Source of the DNA: Gaiellasilicea sp039914895 | GTDB taxonomy: Bacteria; Actinomycetota; Thermoleophilia; Gaiellales; Gaiellaceae | Assembly (NCBI GenBank): GCA_039914895.1 | Contig: JBDSOJ010000055.1 | Span: 1-9,995 of the forward strand | DNA length: 9,995 nucleotides | Reading direction: 5' to 3' | Shown: positions 1-6,017 of the stretch, one piece after another | How the letters are laid out: every line of letters starts with the position of its first letter | Position numbering within the stretch: the first letter of the stretch is position 1 | Program-made: the position numbers and the translations under genes | Notes under the pieces: model-generated | Told to the model about the DNA's origin: nothing | Databases searched by the model: none | Seen by the model: the letters and a program-made list of their open reading frames with translations, nothing else

Positions 1-1623
1 CATGAACGGGTAGCGGTAGTCGGTCGGCGGCACGAACGTCTCCTTGATCGTGCGCGGGCTGACCCAGCGGATCAGGTTCCACATCGAGCCGGCCTTGTCG
101 TTCGTGCCCGACGCGCGCGAGCCGCCGAACGGCTGCTGACCGACGACGGCGCCGCTCGGCTTGTCGTTGACGTAGAAGTTGCCGGCCGCGTAGCGGAGCT
201 TGTCGTGCGCTTCTGCGACGGCGAAGCGGTCGTCGGCGAAGACCGCGCCCGTGAGGCCGTAGGGAGCGCCCTCGTCGACGAGGTCGAGCGTCTCGCTCCA
301 GCGCTTGTCGTCGTAGACGTAGGTCGTGACGACGGGGCCGAAGAGCTCCTCGTTCATCGTCCGATAGCCGGGATCTTCGGTCTGGATCACGGTCGGGGAG
401 ACGAAATAGCCCTCGCTGTCGTCGTAGTCGCCGCCGACGACGATCTCGGCCTTGCCGGAGGCGCGCGCCTCGTCGATCGCGTCTTTTTGGGTCTTGAACG
501 AGCCGCTGTCGATCACGGCTCCCATGAAGTTGGAGAAGTCGGAGACGTCGCCCATGCGCAGCTCCGCGACCTGGGTCTCGAGGTGCTCGCGCAGCTCCGG
601 CCACATGCTCTTCGGCGCGTAGACGCGGGAGGCGGCCGAGCACTTCTGGCCCTGGTACTCGAACGAGCCGCGCACGATCGCGGTCGCCACCTCGGCGGCG
701 TCCGCGCTCGGGTGCGCGATGATGAAGTCCTTGCCGCCCGTCTCGCCGACGATGCGCGGGTAGTTGCGGTACGCCGCGATGTTGCTCCCGACCGTGTTCC
801 ACATCGACTGGAAGACCGGGGTCGAGCCGGTGAAGTGGATCCCGGCGAGCTCCGGGCTTGCGAGCGCAGCGTCGCCGATGGTCGCGCCGGAGCCGTAGAC
901 GATGTTGATCACGCCGTCGGGAAGGCCGGCCTCGCGCAGGATCTGCAAGGTGTAGTGGGCCGAGAGCGCGGCGGTCGAGGCGGGCTTCCAGACGACCGTG
1001 TTGCCCATCAGCGCGGGCGAGGCGGTCAGGTTGCCGCCGATCGCGGTGAAGTTGAAGGGGCTGACGGCGAAGACGAAGCCCTCGAGGGGCCGGTACTCCA
1101 TCCGGTTCCAGACGCCCGCCGACGAGACCGGCTGCTCCGAGTAGACCCGGAGCATGAACTCGACGTTGTAGCGCCAGAAATCGATCAGCTCGGCGGCAGC
1201 GTCGATCTCGGCCTGGTGTGCGGTCTTCGACTGGTTCAGCATCGTCGCGGCGACGAGCGTCGAGCGCCACGGGCCGGCGAGCAGCTCGGCCGCGCGGAGG
1301 AAGACGGACGCTCGCTCCTCCCACGGCAGCCGCGACCAGTCTTTGTGCGCCTCGCGGGCGGCGTCGATCGCCTGCTGCACGTGCTCAGGCCCGCCCCTGG
1401 CGACGTCGGCGAGCACGTGGTTCTTGCGGTGCGGCATCACCGCCTGGGTCGTCTCCTTCGTCTCGACCTCCTTGCCGCCGATCACGATCGGAATCGAGAT
1501 CCGCTCGCGCTCCATCTGCGTCAGCCGGACCCGGAGCTCCTCGCGCTCGGGAGTGCCGGGTGCGTAGGTCTTGACCGGCTCGTTCACCGGAGCCGGCGGT
1601 CTGAAGAGTCCCGGGGCGCTCAT
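1..1623 (-). CDS. pruA: L-glutamate gamma-semialdehyde dehydrogenase (1-pyrroline-5-carboxylate dehydrogenase), C-terminal end cut by window
   Basis: This enzyme oxidises glutamate-gamma-semialdehyde, the open form of pyrroline-5-carboxylate, to glutamate with NAD, the second step of cytosolic proline breakdown. The minus strand is open for 541 codons from the ATG at 1623 to the window edge. It shows the full aldehyde dehydrogenase signature set: SPFNF in the Rossmann part, WKPAS with Lys213, VGETGGKDF with the general base Glu294, and GQKCSAASR with the catalytic Cys328. The 34-residue spacing from Glu to Cys is standard for the superfamily. The N-terminal 40-60 residues and the end (FVPPTDYRYPF) resemble the stand-alone PruA type of about 540 residues, so probably only a few residues are missing beyond base 1. 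No proline dehydrogenase domain or gene is visible here; one could lie to the left. The start is supported by a -10 element seven bases upstream and by the conserved N-terminus. Confidence is high. Confidence 0.95.
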   Translation of the reverse strand, partial: MSAPGLFRPPAPVNEPVKTYAPGTPEREELRVRLTQMERERISIPIVIGGKEVETKETTQAVMPHRKNHVLADVARGGPEHVQQAIDAAREAHKDWSRLPWEERASVFLRAAELLAGPWRSTLVAATMLNQSKTAHQAEIDAAAELIDFWRYNVEFMLRVYSEQPVSSAGVWNRMEYRPLEGFVFAVSPFNFTAIGGNLTASPALMGNTVVWKPASTAALSAHYTLQILREAGLPDGVINIVYGSGATIGDAALASPELAGIHFTGSTPVFQSMWNTVGSNIAAYRNYPRIVGETGGKDFIIAHPSADAAEVATAIVRGSFEYQGQKCSAASRVYAPKSMWPELREHLETQVAELRMGDVSDFSNFMGAVIDSGSFKTQKDAIDEARASGKAEIVVGGDYDDSEGYFVSPTVIQTEDPGYRTMNEELFGPVVTTYVYDDKRWSETLDLVDEGAPYGLTGAVFADDRFAVAEAHDKLRYAAGNFYVNDKPSGAVVGQQPFGGSRASGTNDKAGSMWNLIRWVSPRTIKETFVPPTDYRYPFM

Positions 1624-1630
1624 GCGGCCG

Positions 1631-1636
1631 ATTGTA
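1631..1636 (-). promoter_or_regulatory. -10 element of pruA, leaderless-type promoter
   Basis: Read on the minus strand this is TACAAT, five of six matches to TATAAT, followed by seven bases (1630-1624) and then the pruA ATG. A transcript starting at the usual distance would begin at or next to the A of the start codon, and no ribosome binding site is present. The -35 position at 17-bp spacing (1654-1659, GTCACG) matches TTGACA poorly. It shares bases 1635-1636 with the ogt -10 element on the other strand. Confidence 0.55.
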
Positions 1637-1640
1637 GAGT
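1635..1640 (+). promoter_or_regulatory. -10 element of ogt, leaderless-type promoter
   Basis: TAGAGT fits the actinobacterial TANNNT pattern and is followed by eight bases and the ogt ATG at 1649, so the mRNA could start at the initiation codon. No convincing -35 hexamer is found 16-18 bp upstream, and no Shine-Dalgarno sequence precedes the ATG. The call rests on position and on the same arrangement at other gene starts in this window. Confidence 0.4.
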
Positions 1641-1648
1641 CGAGGTCG

Positions 1649-2218
1649 ATGCGCGTGACGCGGCACCCCTACGAGGTCGCCGGCTGGGGAGTGGGGGAGC
1701 TGTGGATCGGCGACGGCGACGTTGTTGTCGCCCACGATCCGCCAACTCCGGGCGTCAGCTTTGCGGGCGCCGCCCCGCGAACAACCGCCGTTTCCGAAAC
1801 GTCCCCCAGGGGCACCCCGGGTGTCCCTACTGAAACGCTATCGAGGAATTCCTCGCGAGAGGCGAACGGCTTCGTGCCGGATCTGCTCCAACGTCTCCAC
1901 AGCTACTTCGCCGGCGAGCGGGTCTCGTTTGCGGACGTCCCCCTCGACGAAGATTGGAGCACACCCTTCCGGGCCGCACTCGCGGGCGCGCTCCGGATGG
2001 TGCCTTGGGGCGAGGTCGTCAGCTACGGCGAGCTCTCCGCCCTCGCAGGCCGTGCTCGCGCTGCCCGCGCAGCCGGCACCTTCTGCGCCGAGAATCGTTT
2101 CTCCCTCTTCGTCCCGTGCCATCGGGTCGTCTCCGTCGGTGGGATCGGCGGCTACGGCTCGCTCGGGGTCGAGTACAAGCGCCGCCTGCTGGCGCTCGAG
2201 GGTCATGGGTCTGTCTGA
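1649..2218 (+). CDS. ogt: Methylated-DNA--protein-cysteine S-methyltransferase (O6-alkylguanine-DNA alkyltransferase)
   Basis: This suicide DNA-repair protein moves the alkyl group from O6-alkylguanine to its own cysteine. The 189-residue product carries the C-terminal DNA-binding domain of the family: GEVVSYGEL (121-129), an arginine-rich helix with RAAGTF (arginine finger), and the active-site PCHRVV with the acceptor Cys157, followed by GGIGGYGS and a closing helix YKRRLLALEG. The Asn-Pro usually found before the active site reads Asn-Arg here (CAENRF). The N-terminal domain is short, and residues about 34-70 are a low-complexity, Ser/Thr/Pro-rich linker encoded by palindrome-rich DNA (bases 1789-1859). 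The ATG at 1649 was chosen over an in-frame start at 1571 because the longer form would run inside pruA on the opposite strand and because MRVTRHPYEVAGWG looks like a genuine N-terminus. The 3' end overlaps whiA by 14 bp, so the two are probably co-transcribed. Confidence 0.9.
   Translation: MRVTRHPYEVAGWGVGELWIGDGDVVVAHDPPTPGVSFAGAAPRTTAVSETSPRGTPGVPTETLSRNSSREANGFVPDLLQRLHSYFAGERVSFADVPLDEDWSTPFRAALAGALRMVPWGEVVSYGELSALAGRARAARAAGTFCAENRFSLFVPCHRVVSVGGIGGYGSLGVEYKRRLLALEGHGSV
1789..1859. repeat. Cluster of palindromes inside ogt
   Basis: Within about 70 bases there are several inverted repeats. CGTTTC-C-GAAACG lies at 1789-1801. GGGGCACCC-C-GGGTGTCCC lies at 1809-1827, with one G:T mismatch. 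The perfect 14-base palindrome CGAGGAATTCCTCG is at 1842-1855 and overlaps the 8-base palindrome CTCGCGAG at 1852-1859. GAAACG appears both at 1796 and at 1832. The stretch encodes the Ser/Thr/Pro-rich linker of Ogt and keeps its reading frame. It looks like a small repetitive palindromic element inserted in frame, but with one copy in view this cannot be proved. Confidence 0.5.
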
Positions 2219-3128
2219 CGAGCTCCGCTCCGAGCTGGCGGCGATCGCGCCGGCGCGCGGCTGCTGCCGCCTCGCCGAGGTGTCGGCGCTCTTCCACTCG
2301 GCCGGAAGCGTGCACCTTCGCGGGCGCGGACAGGTTGCCCTCCACCTCGACGTCTCGACGTCGGCGGTCGCGCGTCGGGCTTTCTCGCTTCTGCTACAGC
2401 TCGGCATCCGCTCCGAGATCCGGACCTACCGGCGCCGTTCGTTCGACCGGGCGACGCGATACCAGCTCCACGTCAGCGGCGACGACTCGGCGCTCGCCTC
2501 ACTCGTCGAGGCGGGCGTCCTCGACGGCCGGCACGCGCCGCTGGAACGGCCGCCGAAGCGCGTCGTCGGCCGCGCGTGCTGCCGGGGCGCCTATCTGCGG
2601 GGCGCCCTCCTCGGCGGTGGCTCGCTCTCCGGCCCACGCTCGCCGCATCTCGAGCTGCGAACAACCTCGGTCGAGGGCGCGGAGTTCCTGTGCTCGGTCG
2701 CGGCGGCGGACGACGTGCGGCTGGGTGTACTCGACCGAGGACGCCACGCAGTCGCGTTCGCCAAGGGGGTCGATGCGATCGAGTCCCTCCTCGCGCGCTC
2801 CGGCGCGAGCGACGCCGTGCTCGCGTTCGAGGAGTGGTCGCTCGTCGCGGCCGCGCGCGGTGAGGCGAACCGGCTTGCGAACGCCGACCATGCCAACCTC
2901 GTTCGCACCAGCCGGGCAGCGCAGGAGCAGCTCGAGGCGGTGCGGGCGCTGCAGCGAGACGGCACGCTCGAGCGCCTGCCCGACCGCCTGCACGAGGTCG
3001 CGCGCCTGCGGCTCCGGTACCCCCAGCTGCCGCTGCGCGAGCTCGCGGCCAAGTGCGAGCCGCCCACCACCAAGGCGTCAGTCCACCGACGGCTGAGGAA
3101 ACTGCAGGACCTCGCCGCCCGTCATTGA
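2205..3128 (+). CDS. whiA: WhiA-family DNA-binding regulator
   Basis: WhiA is a Gram-positive regulator. In Streptomyces it acts with WhiB to switch on sporulation and cell-division genes, and in Bacillus it affects division and chromosome segregation. The product is 307 residues, slightly short of the usual 310-330. It shows an N-terminal region, then the LAGLIDADG-like core beginning CCRGAYLRGALLGGGS at residues 125-140 (the homing-endonuclease fold without the catalytic acids, as in the family). It then has the ANLVRT and AAQEQLEAV helices and a C-terminal helix-turn-helix ending PPTTKASVHRRLRKLQDLA at about 286-304. The ATG at 2205 is preceded by GAGGG close by and lies 14 bp inside the end of ogt. 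In most actinobacteria whiA sits in rapZ-yvcK-whiA-gap; here ogt takes the upstream place, and repeats, a terminator and an M32 peptidase gene separate it from gap. Confidence 0.92.
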   Translation: MGLSDELRSELAAIAPARGCCRLAEVSALFHSAGSVHLRGRGQVALHLDVSTSAVARRAFSLLLQLGIRSEIRTYRRRSFDRATRYQLHVSGDDSALASLVEAGVLDGRHAPLERPPKRVVGRACCRGAYLRGALLGGGSLSGPRSPHLELRTTSVEGAEFLCSVAAADDVRLGVLDRGRHAVAFAKGVDAIESLLARSGASDAVLAFEEWSLVAAARGEANRLANADHANLVRTSRAAQEQLEAVRALQRDGTLERLPDRLHEVARLRLRYPQLPLRELAAKCEPPTTKASVHRRLRKLQDLAARH

Positions 3129-3137
3129 GCCCGAGGG

Positions 3138-3300
3138 AGCGAAGCGACCCTTCAGGGGGCTTTGGCGCGAAACGGGATCTGCTTCTGCAGATCCCGTTTC
3201 TGCTTGCGCCCCAGAAGGAGAGCGAAGCGACCCTTCAGGGGGCTTTGGCGCGAGACGGGATCTGCTTCCGGAGACCCTTTCTCTTGCGCCCCAAAAGGAC
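3138..3300. repeat. Two tandem copies of an ~83-bp hairpin-forming repeat
   Basis: Copy 1 is 3138-3220 (83 bp) and copy 2 is 3221-3300 (80 bp). The first 33 bases are identical, 47 of the first 48 agree, and the remainder aligns with a few substitutions and three single-base gaps. Copy 1 contains a perfect 14-bp stem (3169-3182 with 3187-3200) closed by the four-base loop TTCT, extended by GGCGC (3164-3168) with GCGCC (3206-3210). Copy 2 keeps a weaker version, GAGA/TCTC, GGG/CCC and TCT/AGA. The block starts 10 bp after the whiA stop codon. It has no convincing coding potential of its own. It resembles a REP-like or small non-autonomous element rather than a CRISPR, since there are no spacers. 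Confidence 0.8.
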
Positions 3301-3304
3301 GGGC

Positions 3305-3343
3305 CGGAGGGGGAGCTCCGAGGACGACCTCCCCCTCCGTTTT
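3305..3343 (+). terminator. Intrinsic terminator after ogt-whiA
   Basis: A perfect 11-bp stem, CGGAGGGGGAG (3305-3315) with CTCCCCCTCCG (3329-3339), is separated by a 13-base loop and followed directly by TTTT. This is a classical factor-independent terminator and marks the end of the ogt-whiA transcript, about 180 bp past the whiA stop and beyond the tandem repeat. Confidence 0.8.
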
Positions 3344-3413
3344 GTCGCGCTCCGGTGCCGACGCCGAACGGGGTCTGAATTCGACGACGGACGAGCACGA
3401 ACCCGCCGGTTCC

Positions 3414-3442
3414 AGAATATGCCATTACCGGCCGCGAGTCAC
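3414..3442 (-). promoter_or_regulatory. Possible minus-strand promoter in the whiA / M32 intergenic region
   Basis: On the minus strand GTGACT (3442-3437, four of six matches to TTGACA) is followed after 17 bp by TATTCT (3419-3414). This would send a transcript leftwards from about 3407 through the complement of the terminator stem and the tandem repeat. No open frame with good codon use follows it, so any product would be a short RNA or an antisense transcript to the whiA 3' end. The match is modest and may be chance. Confidence 0.25.
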
Positions 3443-3460
3443 TCCGCTTTCGGCAACGGT

Positions 3461-3489
3461 GCGACACCGGGGACGGCGAACGATAGGTT
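3461..3489 (+). promoter_or_regulatory. Promoter of the M32 carboxypeptidase gene
   Basis: GCGACA at 3461-3466 (four of six to TTGACA), a 17-bp spacer and TAGGTT at 3484-3489 (TANNNT) lie seven bases before the ATG at 3497. The predicted mRNA starts at or next to the ATG and would be leaderless. The -35 overlaps GACAC (3463-3467), the pentamer reported as the WhiA recognition motif in Streptomyces. Confidence 0.55.
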
Positions 3490-3496
3490 GAGGCGC

Positions 3497-4984
3497 ATGC
3501 AGGCGGCGTTGGCGAACCTGAAGGAGCGGATCGGCGAGATCGAGGATCTTGACCGCACGTCGTCTCTGCTCGGCTGGGATCAGCAGGTGAAGATGCCGCC
3601 CGGCGGGGCCAGGGTTCGGGCCGAGCAGCTTGCGACCCTCGACCGGATCGCGCACGAGGCGCTCACCTCCGACGAGATGGGCCGGCTGCTCGACGAGCTC
3701 TCGTCCTTCGAGGACTCGCTCGACTACGACTCGGACGAGGCGAGCCTGATCCGGCTCGTCCGGCGCGACTGGGGGAAGGCGCGCCGCGTGCCGTCCGAGT
3801 TGCGCGCCGAGATGTCACGCGCCGCCTCGCTCGCGATGCCGGTCTGGGTGCAGGCGCGGCAGGAGTCGGACTTCTCACAGTTCCTGCCCGCGCTGCGCAA
3901 GAACTTCGAGCTGCGGCGCCGGTACGTCGAGTGCTTCGACGACTACGACGAGCCCTACGACGTCCTCCTTGACGACTTCGAGCCGGGGATGAAGACCGCC
4001 GAGGTGCGCGCCGTCTTCGACCGGTTGAAGGAGGAGCAGGTGCCGCTCGTCGCGGCCGCGCGCGAGGAGGGCGAGCGGCCGGTCCGTGGCGGCGTGTTCC
4101 CGCTCGAAAACCAGCAGGCGTTCGAGCTGAAGGTGATCGAGCGCTTCGGCTACGACCCGGCCGAGTGGCGGCTCGACACGGCGGTGCATCCTTTCGCGGC
4201 CTCGATCGGCATCGGCGACATCCGGCTGACGACCCGCTACTTCGACGACAACCTCGACGGGCTCTTCGGGACGATGCACGAGACCGGCCACGGCCTCTAC
4301 GAGCACGGCGTCGCGCGCGAGCTCGAGCGCACGCCGCTCGCGCACGGAGCCTCGCTCGGCTTCCACGAGTCGCAGAGCCGGATGTGGGAGAACATGGTCG
4401 GCCGCAGCCTCCCGTTCTGGCGCCATTTCTTCCCGCAGCTGCAGGCGACGTTCCCGGATGCGCTCGCCGGCGCGTCGCTCGACGACTGGTACCGCTCCGT
4501 CAACTGGGTCGCGCCCTCGCTGATCCGGGTCGAGGCGGACGAGGCGACCTACAACCTGCACATCATCCTTCGCTTCGAGCTGGAGCAGGAGCTGCTCGCT
4601 GGGTCGATCGAGCTCGAGCAGCTACCGGAGATCTGGAATCAGCGGATGCAGGACTACCTCGGCGTCGAGCCGCCGAACGACACGCTCGGCGTGCTCCAGG
4701 ACATGCACTGGGCCGTCGGTGCGATCGGCTACTTCTCCACGTATGCCCTCGGGAACGTGATTTCCGGCCAGCTGTGGGAGCGGGTGACCGCTGAGATCCC
4801 CGACCTGCACGACCAGTTCGAGCGCGGAGAGTTCGGCGCGCTCGCAGCGTGGCTGCAGGAGCACCTCTGGCGGCACGGGCGCAAGTTCACGCCGCGCGAG
4901 CTGATCGAGCGGACGACCGGCGGCGGGCTCGACCCCGAGCCGTACCTGCGCTACCTGCGCGGGAAGTACCTGCCGGCCGCTTAG
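3497..4984 (+). CDS. Metallocarboxypeptidase, M32 (Taq carboxypeptidase) family
   Basis: This is a zinc or cobalt-type carboxypeptidase that removes C-terminal residues from peptides, probably in the cytosol since no signal peptide is seen. All five family motifs are present in order in the 495-residue product: DIRLT (241-245), HETGH (261-265, metal ligands His261 and His265), HESQ (290-293, third ligand Glu291), LIRVEAD (342-348) and GVLQDMHW (398-405). The length is typical (about 500). The N-terminus begins with a helical segment rich in Glu and Leu followed by LLGWDQQVKMPPGG, as in homologues. The start at 3497 is chosen because it begins the conserved part and has a promoter seven bases upstream; the open frame runs back to 3053, but that part overlaps whiA and the repeats. 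It lies 34 bp before gap on the same strand and may be co-transcribed with it. Its physiological peptide substrates cannot be told from sequence. Confidence 0.93.
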   Translation: MQAALANLKERIGEIEDLDRTSSLLGWDQQVKMPPGGARVRAEQLATLDRIAHEALTSDEMGRLLDELSSFEDSLDYDSDEASLIRLVRRDWGKARRVPSELRAEMSRAASLAMPVWVQARQESDFSQFLPALRKNFELRRRYVECFDDYDEPYDVLLDDFEPGMKTAEVRAVFDRLKEEQVPLVAAAREEGERPVRGGVFPLENQQAFELKVIERFGYDPAEWRLDTAVHPFAASIGIGDIRLTTRYFDDNLDGLFGTMHETGHGLYEHGVARELERTPLAHGASLGFHESQSRMWENMVGRSLPFWRHFFPQLQATFPDALAGASLDDWYRSVNWVAPSLIRVEADEATYNLHIILRFELEQELLAGSIELEQLPEIWNQRMQDYLGVEPPNDTLGVLQDMHWAVGAIGYFSTYALGNVISGQLWERVTAEIPDLHDQFERGEFGALAAWLQEHLWRHGRKFTPRELIERTTGGGLDPEPYLRYLRGKYLPAA

Positions 4985-4987
4985 ACT
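4982..4987 (+). promoter_or_regulatory. Possible -10 element upstream of gap
   Basis: TAGACT fits TANNNT and contains the stop codon of the M32 gene. It would give gap a leader of about 25 bases that includes the purine-rich GGGAG (5006-5010), eight bases before the gap ATG. No good -35 is seen at 17 bp (GCGGGA). It is listed because gap would otherwise depend on read-through from the M32 promoter. Confidence 0.25.
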
Positions 4988-5018
4988 CCGCCGCGGAACC
5001 GAAACGGGAGCTCAGGGA

Positions 5019-6014
5019 ATGGCGATTCGCGTAGGCATCAACGGCTTCGGCCGGATCGGGCGCAACTTCTTCCGCGCGCAGCTCGAGCGCGGGGCCGACA
5101 TCGAGATCGTCGCGGCGAACGACCTCGGCGACGAGGCCACGATGGCGCACCTGCTCAAGTACGACTCGACGCTCGGGCCGCTCGAAGGCGACGTCGAGGT
5201 GAAGGACGGCGTCATCCGTGCGGGCGGTGAGGAGCTCAAGCTGCTTTCCGAGCGCGACCCCGGCGCGATCCCGTGGGGCGACCTCGGCGTCGACGTCGTG
5301 CTCGAGTCGACCGGGTTCTTCACCAAGCGCGACGACGCCCAGAAGCATCTCGATGCCGGCGCGAAGAAGGTCGTCATCTCCGCTCCCGCCACCGATCCGG
5401 ACTTCACGATCGTGCTCGGCGTAAACGATGACACCTACGACAAGGGCTTGCATCACATCGTCTCCAACGCCTCCTGCACGACGAACTGCGTCGCGCCGAT
5501 GGCGAAGGTGTTGCACGACGGCTTCACGATCGAGCAGGGCTTCATGACGACGATCCACGCGTACACCGCCGACCAGCGGCTGCAGGACATGCCGCACGAC
5601 GACCTTCGCCGCGCTCGGGCTGCCGCGATCAACCTGATTCCGACCTCGACCGGCGCGGCCCGCGCGATCGGAGTTGTCCTGCCGGAGCTGAAGGGAAAGG
5701 TCGACGGCATGTCGATGCGTGCTCCCGTTCCGACGGGGTCGGTCACCGATCTCGTCTGCCGGGTCGGCCGCGAGACGAGCGCCGAGGAGGTCAACGAGGC
5801 GTTCAGGGCGGCCACGTCCGGGCCGCTCGCGGCGTACCTCTCCTACACCGAGGATCCGATCGTGTCGAGCGACATCCAGGGCTCGCCGTACTCGTGCATC
5901 TTCGACAGCGAGTTGACGATGGTGAACGGGAGCATGGTCAAGGTCTTCGGCTGGTACGACAACGAATGGGGCTACTCGTGCCGCCTCGTCGACCTGATGG
6001 GGAAGCTGCTCTAG
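5019..6014 (+). CDS. gap: Glyceraldehyde-3-phosphate dehydrogenase, NAD-dependent type
   Basis: The enzyme converts glyceraldehyde-3-phosphate, NAD and phosphate to 1,3-bisphosphoglycerate in the cytosol and opens the glycolytic cluster. The 331-residue product has the Rossmann motif INGFGRIGR (7-15), the acidic residue Asp35 at the end of the second strand (AAND), which favours NAD over NADP, the catalytic SNASCTTNC with Cys153, and TTIHAYT with His180. The spacing from Cys to His is the canonical 27. The later motifs LIPTSTGAA and WYDNEWGYS are also present. MPHDDLRRARAAA retains the proline typical of glycolytic rather than Calvin-type or GapB enzymes. The ATG at 5019 is supported by GGGAG eight bases upstream and by the family N-terminus. 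pgk starts three bases after its stop, indicating co-transcription. Confidence 0.97.
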   Translation: MAIRVGINGFGRIGRNFFRAQLERGADIEIVAANDLGDEATMAHLLKYDSTLGPLEGDVEVKDGVIRAGGEELKLLSERDPGAIPWGDLGVDVVLESTGFFTKRDDAQKHLDAGAKKVVISAPATDPDFTIVLGVNDDTYDKGLHHIVSNASCTTNCVAPMAKVLHDGFTIEQGFMTTIHAYTADQRLQDMPHDDLRRARAAAINLIPTSTGAARAIGVVLPELKGKVDGMSMRAPVPTGSVTDLVCRVGRETSAEEVNEAFRAATSGPLAAYLSYTEDPIVSSDIQGSPYSCIFDSELTMVNGSMVKVFGWYDNEWGYSCRLVDLMGKLL

Positions 6015-6017
6015 CCG

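Noticed and set aside
205..1833. Long plus-strand open frame of 542 codons
   Set aside because: It is the antisense shadow of pruA, whose minus-strand frame carries every aldehyde dehydrogenase motif. The plus-strand translation is Arg/Val/Asp-rich with no recognisable domain.
1722..2204. Upstream extension of the whiA frame
   Set aside because: It overlaps the conserved catalytic part of ogt in another frame and has a low-complexity Ser/Arg/Pro composition; the WhiA family N-terminus fits the ATG at 2205.
3138..3300. The tandem repeat as a CRISPR array
   Set aside because: The two copies abut without unique spacers, the unit is about 83 bp with an internal hairpin, and no cas genes are present.
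3053..3496. N-terminal extension of the M32 carboxypeptidase frame back into whiA
   Set aside because: The extension translates the tandem repeat and the terminator hairpin, has no family similarity, and a promoter lies directly before the internal ATG at 3497.
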